DNA of 64,000 bases from JACQAP01 sp035275265 (GTDB lineage Bacteria > Pseudomonadota > Gammaproteobacteria > Burkholderiales > JACQAP01): the NCBI GenBank assembly GCA_035275265.1, contig DATENC010000017.1, positions 62,001 to 126,000 on the forward strand. Reading direction: 5' to 3'. Made by a program: the position numbers and the translations under genes. Positions 33,146 through 41,096 of the stretch are shown piece by piece (the first letter of the stretch is position 1; the number at the start of each line of letters is the position of its first letter). The notes below the pieces were generated by a model. The model did not search any database. It was not told the origin of the DNA and saw only the letters and a list, made by a program, of their open reading frames with translations.

Positions 33146-33577
33146 GAGGACGCCGACCTCGATGCCGTGTTTGCCGCGCTCTCCGATTCCACGCGGCGAA
33201 AGGTGCTGGCGTCATTGAGCGAAGGCAGCTTACCCGTGATGGAGCTTTCGAGCCCACACAACATGTCGTTGCCCGGCTTCATGAAGCATCTTGGCGTTCT
33301 CGAGGATGCCGGGTTGATCAGCCGCTCGAAGGAGGGGCGAGTGGTGAGCTGCACGCTTTCGCCGGAACCCATGCAGGAGGCGGCCGAATGGCTGTTGCAC
33401 TACAAGAAATTCTGGACCGAGAAGCTCGATGCGCTCGCCCGCTACCTGTATCAACAAGAGGAGTTGTCAACATGGAAGACAACAAGCTCAAAGAAAAACC
33501 CTCGCTCTCCCTCAGCCGCAGGTTCAGCGCGCCGCCCGAGAAAGTCTGGCGTGCGTGGACCGACCCGCAAGCGCTGA
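33134..33577 (+). CDS. ArsR-family transcriptional repressor (SRPBCC-operon type)
   Basis: The recognisable winged-helix domain is about 112 residues (VFAALSDSTRRKVLASL, then the recognition helix MSLPGFMKHLGVLEDAGLISRSKEGR). It lacks the metal-binding CxC of true arsenic sensors, as in members paired with AHSA1 proteins. The open frame does not stop there but runs 35 more codons (WKTTSSKKNPRSP...), overlapping the next gene by 106 bases. This basic tail looks like read-through of the neighbour's other frame and suggests a lost stop. The start at 33134 lies inside the operator; a TTG at 33098 is in frame but coincides with the -35 element. Confidence 0.85.
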   Translation: MVKYEDADLDAVFAALSDSTRRKVLASLSEGSLPVMELSSPHNMSLPGFMKHLGVLEDAGLISRSKEGRVVSCTLSPEPMQEAAEWLLHYKKFWTEKLDALARYLYQQEELSTWKTTSSKKNPRSPSAAGSARRPRKSGVRGPTRKR

Positions 33578-33921
33578 CCCGCTGGTTCGGACCGGACGCG
33601 GGAAAGGTGTCCCTGGTGGAAATCGACGTTCGGGTGGGCGGTCGCTTCCACGTCGTCTTCAGCACCCTGGATGGCGAGCAGCACGACGTCAGCGGCGTGT
33701 ATCGCGAAGTGCAGCCAAACCGCAAGCTGGTGTTCACCTGGGCGTGGAAGAGCACTCCGGAACGCGTGTCGCTGTTGACCCTCACGTTCCAGCCAATTGG
33801 CAGCGGCACTGAGTTCAACATGCTGCACGAGCAGTTATTCGATGTCGCTGCACGCGACCGGCACGAGTATGGATGGACCGGCAGCCTCGCCAAGCTCGAG
33901 CGTTTTCTGCACGGCGAATAA
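33472..33921 (+). CDS. SRPBCC (AHSA1/START-like) domain protein 1
   Basis: 149 residues of the AHSA1 type. It begins SLSLSRRFSAPPEKVWRAWTDPQALTRWFG, has the strand motif VGGRFHVVF, and ends YGWTGSLAKLERFLHG. It has a helix-grip ligand pocket and no catalytic signature. Genes of this type are typically paired with the ArsR repressor just upstream; the ligand is unknown. It starts inside the 3' extension of arsR. Confidence 0.87.
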   Translation: MEDNKLKEKPSLSLSRRFSAPPEKVWRAWTDPQALTRWFGPDAGKVSLVEIDVRVGGRFHVVFSTLDGEQHDVSGVYREVQPNRKLVFTWAWKSTPERVSLLTLTFQPIGSGTEFNMLHEQLFDVAARDRHEYGWTGSLAKLERFLHGE

Positions 33922-34011
33922 AGCTTCCGCAATCGTGGAAAAAATTGCGGTGGAAGAGCGCCCGTCGGTCATCTTCACCGCATCTTTTAACCAACCTATC
34001 ACGGAGGAATC

Positions 34012-34371
34012 ATGGCTTACGTTGACGGTTTTGTAATACCAGTCCCGAAAAAGAACCTGCAGGCCTACCGCCGCATGGCCCAAAAGGCCGGAAAAGTCTG
34101 GCGCGAGCATGGCGCCCTCGAGGTTAAGGAGTGCGTCGCCGACGATGTGAAGATCGGAAAGCGCACGTCCTTTCCGCGCAGCGTAAAGCGCAAGACCGGG
34201 GAGACGGTGGTGTTCTCGTGGATCGTGTTCAAGTCGCGCTCGCATCGCGATAGCGTTAACGCCGAAGTCATGAAGGACCCACGTCTCGACGACATGATGG
34301 ATCCGGGCGCCATGCCCTTCGACGCCAAGCGGATGATCTATGGCGGATTCAAGGTCCTGGTCGATCTTTAA
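34012..34371 (+). CDS. DUF1428 family protein
   Basis: 119 residues: MAYVDGFVIPVPKKNLQAYR is the family signature, with KVWREHGALEVKECVADDV and DPRLDDMMDPGAMPFDAKRM later. It has a ferredoxin-like alpha-beta barrel (NIPSNAP/YbaA type). The start follows CACGGAGGAATC. No reaction is known. It is the third gene of the ArsR-led run, 90 bases after the first SRPBCC gene. Confidence 0.88.
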   Translation: MAYVDGFVIPVPKKNLQAYRRMAQKAGKVWREHGALEVKECVADDVKIGKRTSFPRSVKRKTGETVVFSWIVFKSRSHRDSVNAEVMKDPRLDDMMDPGAMPFDAKRMIYGGFKVLVDL

Positions 34372-34381
34372 AGGAGGGGGC

Positions 34382-34879
34382 ATGGCCGAAAATAGCGATG
34401 AATTCACCATCAGCCGCACCTTCGACGCGCCGCGCGACAAAGTTTGGAAGGCGTGGACGGAGGCCGAGCGCCTGAAGCAATGGTGGGGACCGAAGGGTTT
34501 CACGGTGAGCCACTGCACGGTCAATCTTCGCCCGGGCGGTGTCATGCATTACTGCTTGCGATCCCCCGACGGCCAGGACGTGTGGGGCAAGTTCGTCTAT
34601 CGCGAGATCGTGAAGCCGGAAAAGCTTGTCTTCGTCGTGTCCTTCTCTGACGAGAAGGGTGCAATCACGCGCCACCCCATGAGCCCGGCATGGCCGCGCG
34701 AAATTCTCTCCACGGTGACGTTCGCCGATCAGCACCGCGGGACGCTGATCACTGTGCGATGGATCCCCACGAACGCCACGGAACTCGAGCGCAAAACCTT
34801 CGAGGACGGGCGCGATGGCATGAAGCAAGGCTGGGGAGGGACCTTCGACCAGTTCGCCACTTATCTGGCGAAGGGCTAG
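34382..34879 (+). CDS. SRPBCC (AHSA1-like) domain protein 2
   Basis: 165 residues with FTISRTFDAPRDKVWKAWTE and LKQWWGPKGFTVSHCTVNLRPGG, then the typical C-terminal helix GMKQGWGGTFDQFATYLAKG. It starts 10 bases after DUF1428 behind AAAGGAGGGGG, so it is strongly translated and co-transcribed. The gene is a clear paralogue of those at 33472 and 35600. Confidence 0.88.
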   Translation: MAENSDEFTISRTFDAPRDKVWKAWTEAERLKQWWGPKGFTVSHCTVNLRPGGVMHYCLRSPDGQDVWGKFVYREIVKPEKLVFVVSFSDEKGAITRHPMSPAWPREILSTVTFADQHRGTLITVRWIPTNATELERKTFEDGRDGMKQGWGGTFDQFATYLAKG

Positions 34880-34882
34880 CAA

Positions 34883-34990
34883 ATGAATGAGACCGTCACA
34901 TTGACGCACATCTATAACGCGACGTGCGAGCGGATGTTGCAGGCTCAGGCCGTGAAGAAGATTGCAGTCATCGCCGACCAGTACCTATAA
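34883..34990 (+). pseudogene. Relic of a further SRPBCC gene (35 codons, internally deleted)
   Basis: An intact 35-codon frame starts 3 bases after the previous stop: MNETVTLTHIYNATCERMLQ, ending AVKKIAVIADQYL. The first ~17 residues match the start of AHSA1 proteins (xLTRxYxAPxExVW). The last ~14 resemble their terminal helix (xLxKLAxYL). The ~110 residues between are missing, as expected from an internal deletion. It could instead be a small independent peptide. Confidence 0.45.
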
Positions 34991-35061
34991 GGACAGGAGC
35001 AGGGCTGGAGCCGGAGCCTTCAGCGCCTCGGAAGCTTTCTGAACATTGCACAGAGGAAGAC

Positions 35062-35589
35062 ATGATCAAGATCATAGCCATCGCCATCGTCGTGTTGCTA
35101 GGCGGTATTCTCGTTTTTGCCGCGACCAAGCCGGACACGTTCCGCGTGCAGCGCGCCGTCAGCATTAAGGCCGCGCCGGAGAAGATCTTTCCGTTCCTGA
35201 ACGACCTCCACAGCTTCGGCACATGGTCGCCCTATGAGAACAAGGATCCCGCGATGAAAAGGACCTTCAGCGGCCCGGCAAGCGGCAAGGGTGCCGTGTA
35301 CGAGTGGGAAGGCGACAAGAATGTCGGTAAGGGGCGCATGGAGATCGCGGATACCGCTCCGCCTTCGAACGTCACAATCAATCTCGATTTCGTGAAGCCC
35401 TTCGAGGCCCACAACATCGTCGTGTTCACGCTCGCGCCTAAAGGCGATTTCACCGAAGTGACGTGGGCGATGCACGGGCCGGTTCCCTACGTTGCGAAAA
35501 TCATGCATGTGTTTCTCGACATGGACAGCATGGTCGGCAAGGATTTCGAGGCGGGTCTCGCCAACCTGAAGGCGCTGTCCGAGAAGTGA
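35062..35589 (+). CDS. Membrane-anchored SRPBCC family protein
   Basis: 175 residues: an N-terminal transmembrane helix (IAIAIVVLLGGILVFAATKP) followed by a polyketide-cyclase-type SRPBCC domain (FRVQRAVSIKAAPEKIFPFLNDLHSFGTWSPYE...). It ends with a C-terminal helix MVGKDFEAGLANLKALSEK. The motif FGTWSPYE and the anchor distinguish it from the AHSA1 paralogues. The domain probably faces the periplasm. GAGGAAG precedes the ATG. It is the membrane member of the ArsR-led operon. Confidence 0.85.
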   Translation: MIKIIAIAIVVLLGGILVFAATKPDTFRVQRAVSIKAAPEKIFPFLNDLHSFGTWSPYENKDPAMKRTFSGPASGKGAVYEWEGDKNVGKGRMEIADTAPPSNVTINLDFVKPFEAHNIVVFTLAPKGDFTEVTWAMHGPVPYVAKIMHVFLDMDSMVGKDFEAGLANLKALSEK

Positions 35590-35599
35590 GCCGAAGCGG

Positions 35600-36067
35600 A
35601 TGAGGCGAATGAAGAACGAACGGACTGTCGACATTACGCGCGTTTTCGATGCGCCGCGCAGCCGCGTGTTCGCGGCCTGGACCAGTGCGGAGCATTTGGC
35701 GCACTGGTTCGGCCCGAAGCACTTCACCGTGCCGTCCTGCGAGACCGATCCCCGTCCGGGTGGCGCTTTCCGCGTGTGCATGCGCTCGCCGGAAGGGCGC
35801 GATTTCTGGGTGCGCGGCGTGTTCCGCGAACTGGAGGTACCCGAGCGCCTGGTCATCGCATGTACCGCGGAGGGCGAGCAGGGATTTGCCCGCCTTGAAG
35901 AGGTCATTGAAGTGAAGTTTGCCGAGCAAGACGGCAAGACCAGAGTCACGTTGCGCGTCACTGCCACCGGCCCCACCGCTGAGGCGGCCGCAATGCTCGA
36001 AGGGATGCCGAAAAGCTGGGCTCAGACCGTAGACCGCCTCAACTTGCATCTCGTCCCCAAATCGTAA
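35600..36067 (+). CDS. SRPBCC (AHSA1-like) domain protein 3
   Basis: 155 residues with VDITRVFDAPRSRVFAAWTS, HLAHWFGPKHFTVPSCETDP and a typical AHSA1 C-terminus (MLEGMPKSWAQTVDRLNLHL). ATG codons at 35600 and 35609 are both possible starts. It lies 10 bases after the membrane-anchored paralogue and 13 bases before yceI. Confidence 0.87.
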   Translation: MRRMKNERTVDITRVFDAPRSRVFAAWTSAEHLAHWFGPKHFTVPSCETDPRPGGAFRVCMRSPEGRDFWVRGVFRELEVPERLVIACTAEGEQGFARLEEVIEVKFAEQDGKTRVTLRVTATGPTAEAAAMLEGMPKSWAQTVDRLNLHLVPKS

Positions 36068-36080
36068 GAAAGGAGCAGCC

Positions 36081-36671
36081 ATGCAGTACCGAATGTTGAG
36101 GGAGAAACTTATTGTCGCCGCCTTTGTTGCAGCGGTGACCGAGCCGGCGTTTGCCGCGGCCGACAAGTACGAAATCGAACCGAATCACACCTATCCCAGT
36201 TTCGAGTTCTCGCACATGGGTATCTCGGTCTGGCGTGGCAAATTCGACAGGACCAGCGGCAAGATCTCCCTCGACCGCGCCGCCGGGACCGGGACGGCAG
36301 AAATCGTGATCGACGCGACCAGCATCAATTTTGGGCTGGACAGGATGGACGAAGCGGCACGCTCGGAAGACTGGTTCAACGTCGCAAAATATCCAACGGC
36401 AATGTACAAGGGCACGCTGAAGTTCGCCGGGGATACTCCAAGAATAGTCGAAGGGCAGTTTACGCTGCTAGGGGTCACGCGCCCCGTAAAGCTAACCATC
36501 AACAGCTTCAAGTGCATTCCGCATCCCATGCTCAAGAAAGAGGTCTGTGGGGCCGATGCGGAAGGCGATCTCAACTGGTCCGAATACGGAATGAAAAACA
36601 GCAAATACGGCGAGGGCGACGCCGGCCGAGTTCATCTCCGTATCCAGGTCGAAGCGGTGAAGCAGGACTGA
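36081..36671 (+). CDS. Periplasmic YceI family protein
   Basis: 196 residues: signal peptide (LIVAAFVAAVTEPAFAA), then the YceI lipocalin-like fold with EIEPNHTYPSFEFSHMGI, FDRTSGKISLDRAAGTG and TLLGVTRPVKLTI. It has two cysteines in the KCIPHPMLKKEVCG segment. YceI proteins bind isoprenoid or other lipid-like molecules in the periplasm. The start follows AAGAAAGGAG. In an operon of lipid-pocket SRPBCC proteins it strengthens the idea of a hydrophobic ligand. Confidence 0.9.
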   Translation: MQYRMLREKLIVAAFVAAVTEPAFAAADKYEIEPNHTYPSFEFSHMGISVWRGKFDRTSGKISLDRAAGTGTAEIVIDATSINFGLDRMDEAARSEDWFNVAKYPTAMYKGTLKFAGDTPRIVEGQFTLLGVTRPVKLTINSFKCIPHPMLKKEVCGADAEGDLNWSEYGMKNSKYGEGDAGRVHLRIQVEAVKQD

Positions 36672-36732
36672 GTTCCCGGTTCGATTGCCAATACTTGTCC
36701 AGGTTCTTTTCAGATTCTGAGGAGGAAACGCA

Positions 36733-37140
36733 ATGCAAGCACAACCTTATCTGTTCTTCGAGGGCCGCTGCGAGGAGGCCATCGAGTTCTACCGCAAGGC
36801 GCTCGGCGCCAAGGTGGAGATGCTGATGCACTACAAGGACAACCCCGAGCCAATGCCCGGCAAGGCCCCGCCTGGAGACAAGGTCATGCATTCGAGCTTC
36901 CGCATCGGCGATACAACGGTGATGGGTTCCGATGGCGACTGCAAGGGAAAGCCGAACTTCCAGGGTTTTTCGCTCTCGCTTACGGCGCGCGACGAGCACG
37001 AGGCTAAGCGGCTGTTCACTGCCCTGTCTGACGGCGGGAAGGTGCAGCTGCCTTTGGGCAAGACCTTCTTTTCCCCAGCCTTCGGCATGGTCGCCGACCG
37101 CTTCGGCGTGGCGTGGATGGTCGTTGTGACTCCCCAATAG
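36733..37140 (+). CDS. PhnB-like VOC family protein
   Basis: 135 residues of the PhnB/DUF1338-like VOC subgroup: QPYLFFEGRCEEAIEFYRKA, MHSSFRIGDTTVMGSD and TFFSPAFGMVADRFGVAWMV. It is a single domain that dimerises to make the barrel, and the usual catalytic metal ligands are incomplete. GAGGAGG precedes the ATG. It is adjacent to the YciI gene. Confidence 0.88.
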   Translation: MQAQPYLFFEGRCEEAIEFYRKALGAKVEMLMHYKDNPEPMPGKAPPGDKVMHSSFRIGDTTVMGSDGDCKGKPNFQGFSLSLTARDEHEAKRLFTALSDGGKVQLPLGKTFFSPAFGMVADRFGVAWMVVVTPQ

Positions 37141-37152
37141 GGAGCAAGGACC

Positions 37153-37563
37153 ATGATGCTCATGATTCCCAGGGGTTACGAGAAGGCGGCGCCAGGCGAG
37201 ATGCCCGACGCCAAGGCCGTGGCGGCGATGATGAAGTACAACGAATCCCTGCAGAAGGCGGGCGTGCTGGTTTCGCTGGACGGCCTTCACCCGCCGTCGA
37301 TGGGTGTGCGCATCTCGTTCTCCGGCGGCAAGCCGAAGGTGACACCCGGGCCCTTTCCAGATGGGAAGGAAGTGCTGGGGGGCTACTGGATGATCCAGGT
37401 GAAATCGAAGGACGAGGCGATCGAATGGGCGAAGCGCTGCCCGGCCTCGGACAACGAAATGATCGAGGTTCGGCAGGTGCAGGAGCTTTCCGATTTCTCC
37501 GACGACATCAAGGAGATCGTGGCCAAGTATCCGGACATGCAGCCGAAAAAAACAAATCGATGA
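37153..37563 (+). CDS. YciI family (DGPF-domain) protein
   Basis: 136 residues with the YCII/DGPF core: MMLMIPRGYEKAAPGEMPD, AGVLVSLDGLHPP and VTPGPFPDGKEVLGGYWMIQ, plus EAIEWAKRCPA. The fold is a ferredoxin-like dimer. Such genes often sit with VOC proteins and ECF sigma factors; no sigma factor is seen here. It starts 12 bases after the PhnB-like gene. Confidence 0.88.
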   Translation: MMLMIPRGYEKAAPGEMPDAKAVAAMMKYNESLQKAGVLVSLDGLHPPSMGVRISFSGGKPKVTPGPFPDGKEVLGGYWMIQVKSKDEAIEWAKRCPASDNEMIEVRQVQELSDFSDDIKEIVAKYPDMQPKKTNR

Positions 37564-37593
37564 GCAGGAGCGGCCTGAAACAAGGAGATCGAT

Positions 37594-37971
37594 ATGCTGG
37601 GAAACAAGGATGCAGCTGCCAACATCGCGGTCAGGAACATGAAGATCGCCAGGAAATTCTACGAAGGGACGCTCGGCTTGAAAGCGATCGGCACTCAAGG
37701 TGAGGAATTGGTCGCCTACAGGAGCGGGAGTTCGACGATACTCGTTTACCGATCGGATTTCGCCGGAACCAACAAAGCCACGGGGCTTACGTGGACGGTG
37801 GGCGATGACGTGGAAACCATTGCGCGTTCGCTCAAGGCCAAGGGCGTGACCTTCGAGCACTACGACCTGCCGGGCATGACTCTCAAGGGCGATGTCCATG
37901 TCGCTTCAGCCATGAAGATTGCCTGGTTCACGGACCCGGACGGCAACATCCTCAGCATCGCCAGCGGATAG
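37594..37971 (+). CDS. VOC family protein
   Basis: 125 residues: AANIAVRNMKIARKFYEGTLG, GSSTILVYRSDFAGTNKAT and AWFTDPDGNILSIASG, one VOC module. It starts 30 bases after the YciI gene behind CAAGGAGATC. The reaction is unknown; the closing TDPDGN is typical of glyoxalase/bleomycin-resistance-like members. Confidence 0.87.
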   Translation: MLGNKDAAANIAVRNMKIARKFYEGTLGLKAIGTQGEELVAYRSGSSTILVYRSDFAGTNKATGLTWTVGDDVETIARSLKAKGVTFEHYDLPGMTLKGDVHVASAMKIAWFTDPDGNILSIASG

Positions 37972-38088
37972 TGGGAGCCCGCGACGTCGGTTTTCCGGAC
38001 TCCATACTCCAATCGCGCGGGCCGGGCATGCGAACTTTGAGCGTTGGACCTGCATCAAATCATCAGACCTTCATCCAAGGAGATAATC

Positions 38089-38457
38089 ATGGGTAGCCCT
38101 GTTGTTCATTGGGAAATGATGTCGAAGGATCCGGCCAAAGTGTCGACCTTCTACGAAAAAACTTTCGGTTGGAAGATCCAGCATGTACCTGAAATCAATT
38201 ACCGCATTGTCGAAACCGGCAACGAAGGCGGTATAAACGGCGGCATCGTCAAGCCTGAACGCGAAGGCCCGTGGCCCGGCAACATGACTCTCTATATCAA
38301 CGTCAACGACCTCGCGGCCTACCGCAAGAAAGTGGTCGCGGCAGGGGGCAAGATCCACGTGGAAGAGCAGGAAGTACCCGGCATGGGCGCGTTCTCGTTG
38401 TTCACGGACCCCGAGGGCCGCATGATGGGCCTGTGGAAGGCGGCCAAGAAGTCTTGA
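38089..38457 (+). CDS. VOC family protein
   Basis: 122 residues: GSPVVHWEMMSKDPAKVSTF, YEKTFGWKIQHVPE and FTDPEGRMMGLWKAAKKS. It is a glyoxalase-like subgroup often duplicated with other VOC genes. AAGGAGATAATC precedes the ATG. It is the last of the small-protein run; the ABC exporter starts 124 bases later. Confidence 0.87.
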   Translation: MGSPVVHWEMMSKDPAKVSTFYEKTFGWKIQHVPEINYRIVETGNEGGINGGIVKPEREGPWPGNMTLYINVNDLAAYRKKVVAAGGKIHVEEQEVPGMGAFSLFTDPEGRMMGLWKAAKKS

Positions 38458-38581
38458 CACTGCGCTGAGTCATTTGTTGCCGCGAGCCTGTGAGAGACGT
38501 TGGCATCGCGGCAGCCTCTTGGCACGCTGAGCCTGAAATCCGGCGACGGGCCAGACCGGTACTTGCGATAAACTCGCGCCG

Positions 38582-39508
38582 ATGCCGCCGGTCGTCTCCA
38601 TTTCGAATCTGACCAAGACCTACGCTTCGGGCCTTGAGGCGCTGAAGAAGGTCGACCTTGAAATCTGCAAGGGGGAGATCTTCGCGCTGCTGGGTCCGAA
38701 CGGTGCCGGAAAGACGACCCTGATCAGCATCATTTGCGGAATCGTTACGCCGACCACGGGCACTGTGCTGGTGGATGGCCACGACATCTTGCGCGACTAT
38801 CGCGAGTGCCGCACGAAGATCGGTCTAGTGCCCCAGGAGTTACACACCGACATGTTCGAGACGGTGTGGAACACGGTGAGCTTCAGCCGCGGACTGTTCG
38901 GATGCCCGCCCAACCCGGCGCATCTCGAGAAAGTGCTGCGCGAGCTGTCGCTGTGGGACAAGCGCAACGACAAGATCATGACGTTGTCGGGCGGCATGAA
39001 ACGGCGAGTATTGATCGCCAAGGCGCTGGCGCACGAGCCCCAGATACTGTTTCTTGATGAACCGACAGCAGGTGTGGATGTGGAACTGCGGCGGGACATG
39101 TGGGGGTTGGTGCGGCAGCTTCGCGACAGTGGGGTCACCATCATCCTGACCACGCACTACATCGACGAGGCCGAGGAAATGGCCGACCGCATTGGCGTCG
39201 TCAACAAGGGTGAACTTATCCTGGTCGAGGAAAAGAGCCGGCTCATGGAGAAGCTCGGCAAGAAACAGCTGACCCTTCATCTTCTGAAGCCTTTGGCAGG
39301 AATTCCCGTCGCGCTTGGTGACTGGCACATAGTGCTGAAGGACGGTGGCAACGAGCTGGAATGCAACTTCGACGCAGCCGAAGAGCACACGGGCATTCCC
39401 GCACTGTTGCGCCGGTTGGGTGAACTCGAAATCGGATTCAAGGACCTGCAGACCCGGCAAAGTTCACTGGAGGACATTTTCGTCGATCTTGTGCAGGACC
39501 GCGCATGA
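38582..39508 (+). CDS. ABC transporter ATP-binding protein (ABC-2/DrrA type)
   Basis: 308 residues with Walker A (GPNGAGKTT), Q-loop (GLVPQEL), signature LSGGMKRR, Walker B (ILFLDEPTAGVD) and H-loop (TTHYIDEAEEM). The ~80-residue C-terminal extension is typical of drug/polysaccharide exporters. Its stop overlaps the permease start by 4 bases (ATGA). Confidence 0.92.
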   Translation: MPPVVSISNLTKTYASGLEALKKVDLEICKGEIFALLGPNGAGKTTLISIICGIVTPTTGTVLVDGHDILRDYRECRTKIGLVPQELHTDMFETVWNTVSFSRGLFGCPPNPAHLEKVLRELSLWDKRNDKIMTLSGGMKRRVLIAKALAHEPQILFLDEPTAGVDVELRRDMWGLVRQLRDSGVTIILTTHYIDEAEEMADRIGVVNKGELILVEEKSRLMEKLGKKQLTLHLLKPLAGIPVALGDWHIVLKDGGNELECNFDAAEEHTGIPALLRRLGELEIGFKDLQTRQSSLEDIFVDLVQDRA

Positions 39509-40293
39509 GTACCGCAGCGAAAATTCCGTCCTTCAATCGCCACGGTGTCCTGGCGATATACCGCTTCGAGCTGTCGCGGTTCAAGCGTACCGTATGGCAG
39601 AGTCTGGTAACGCCGGTGATTACCACCTCGCTCTACTTCGTGGTGTTCGGCGCCGCGATCGGGTCGCGAATGAGCGAGGTGGGCGGGGTACCCTACGGTG
39701 CTTTCATCGTGCCCGGGCTGATCATGCTGTCTCTATTTACTGAGAGCCTCAACAATGCCGCGTTCGGAATCTATCTGCCGCGGTTCACTGGCACCATCTA
39801 CGAAGTTCTGTCCGCTCCGGTGTCCGCGCTCGAGATCGTGCTCGCCTACGTGGGGGCGGCGGCTACCAAGTCGATCCTGCTCGGCGTGGTGATCCTCGCG
39901 ACTGCGGCGCTGTTCGTGCCGATCCGGATCGAGCATCCACTGTGGATGATTGCCTTCCTTGTGCTTACCGCGGCGACTTTCAGCCTGTTCGGCTTCATCA
40001 CCGGCATCTGGGCGAAAGGCTTCGAGCAACTGCAGTTCATACCGATGCTGGTCATCACACCGCTGACCTTCCTCGGCGGGGCGTTCTATTCGATCGATAT
40101 GCTGCCGCCGACATGGCGCACAGTGAGCCTGTTCAATCCAATCGTTTACCTGATCAGCGGTTTCCGCTGGAGTTTCTACGGCGCTTCGGATGTTGGCGTG
40201 GAAATAAGTCTCGCGGCAACACTCGCATTCTTCGCGCTCTGTCTCGTCGCGGTGGTGTGGATATTCAGGACGGGGTACCGGTTGAAAAGTTGA
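39505..40293 (+). CDS. ABC-2 type permease
   Basis: 262 residues with six membrane helices, including SLVTPVITTSLYFVVFGAAIG, GLIMLSLFTESLNNAAFGIYL and TPLTFLGGAFYSIDMLPPTW. These match the ABC-2 (YadH/NodJ-like) family. With the ATPase it forms an exporter of unknown cargo; lipids, polysaccharides and hydrophobic drugs are usual for the class. Confidence 0.92.
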   Translation: MSTAAKIPSFNRHGVLAIYRFELSRFKRTVWQSLVTPVITTSLYFVVFGAAIGSRMSEVGGVPYGAFIVPGLIMLSLFTESLNNAAFGIYLPRFTGTIYEVLSAPVSALEIVLAYVGAAATKSILLGVVILATAALFVPIRIEHPLWMIAFLVLTAATFSLFGFITGIWAKGFEQLQFIPMLVITPLTFLGGAFYSIDMLPPTWRTVSLFNPIVYLISGFRWSFYGASDVGVEISLAATLAFFALCLVAVVWIFRTGYRLKS

Positions 40294-40474
40294 GCGGACT
40301 AACTACGTCAGGCGGCCGTACTCCCGGCGAGAATCATGGGATTCGCTCACCCAGCTTTCTGCTGTGGACGGAGAATGCGCCATACTCTGCAAAGTCTGCC
40401 GAAGCCAGGGTGGTTCAGGTTCGCCGTGATGCAGCGAGCGTCTTTGAATCTTTTATCATGCGCTGTCGTGTATT

Positions 40475-40496
40475 CTCGCGCTGGTGTTGGCGCGAG
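40475..40496 (+). promoter_or_regulatory. Stem-loop in the leader of the flavin-transfer module
   Basis: CTCGCGC (40475-40481) and GCGCGAG (40490-40496) pair perfectly around an 8-base loop, ending just before the GAGGGAGAGG that serves the ATG at 40513. It could sequester or present that ribosome site; no function is established. Confidence 0.35.
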
Positions 40497-40512
40497 CGAG
40501 GGAGAGGATTTC

Positions 40513-40599
40513 ATGAACAAGCGGTTGACGGGACTCGTGTCGGCTCTGACGATTGCGGGGACGCGCGTTGCCAGGGCGACTGGGGCTGGATGGTCATGA
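40513..40599 (+). CDS. Short peptide (28 residues) overlapping the DUF4405 start, possible broken signal-peptide gene
   Basis: An ATG with GGGAGAGG upstream opens MNKRLTGLVSALTIAGTRVARATGAGWS. The first ~20 residues look like a signal peptide. It stops in a TGA overlapping the ATG at 40596 of the next gene. It may be a coupling leader, or the N-terminus of an exported protein lost by frameshift. Confidence 0.35.
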   Translation: MNKRLTGLVSALTIAGTRVARATGAGWS

Positions 40600-41096
40600 C
40601 AACGACTCCTGCTGCAAGACGCGTCGACTCCATCCGCCTCGGCCCCTGGCATCAGGGCGCCGTCTACGGCGCGACTGCAGCGCTCGCGTTGAGTGGCATT
40701 CTCTGGCTGGTGTTGCACTATTTCGGCGCCGTGCCCGGTGAATACGGCCCGCAGATCCATCCACTGGAACCCTGGATGCTGCGCCTGCACGGCGCCGCCG
40801 CGATGGCGGGGCTAATCATCTACGGCTCGCTGCTGCCGGTGCACATCCGGCGCGCATGGTCCATCCGCCGCAACATCCTGCTCGGGATCGGACTGGTAGC
40901 TTTCATGCTCGTGCTGACAATTACGGGATATCTGCTTTATTACGCCGGCGACGAGAACGCGCGGCCAGTGATCAGCGCGGCACACTGGATCCTCGGCCTC
41001 ACCGTGCCGGCTCTACTGGCCTGGCACGTCGTTTCGGGCCGAAAGCAGACCCGGGTGAGCGAAACATCACCCGAACCAACGGAGAACCGCGCGTGA
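40590..41096 (+). CDS. DUF4405-like membrane protein, putative haem b redox subunit
   Basis: 168 residues (166 from the ATG at 40596) with about four helices: AVYGATAALALSGILWLVLH, AAAMAGLIIYGSLLPVHI, NILLGIGLVAFMLVLTITGYL and AHWILGLTVPALLAWHVV. Histidines lie in or next to helices at RLHGAAA, PVHIRRA, AAHWILG and AWHVVSG, spaced as for two b-type haems. Its stop overlaps the FMN-binding gene's GTG by 4 bases. It probably passes quinol electrons to the periplasmic flavoprotein. Confidence 0.7.
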   Translation: MVMTTTPAARRVDSIRLGPWHQGAVYGATAALALSGILWLVLHYFGAVPGEYGPQIHPLEPWMLRLHGAAAMAGLIIYGSLLPVHIRRAWSIRRNILLGIGLVAFMLVLTITGYLLYYAGDENARPVISAAHWILGLTVPALLAWHVVSGRKQTRVSETSPEPTENRA

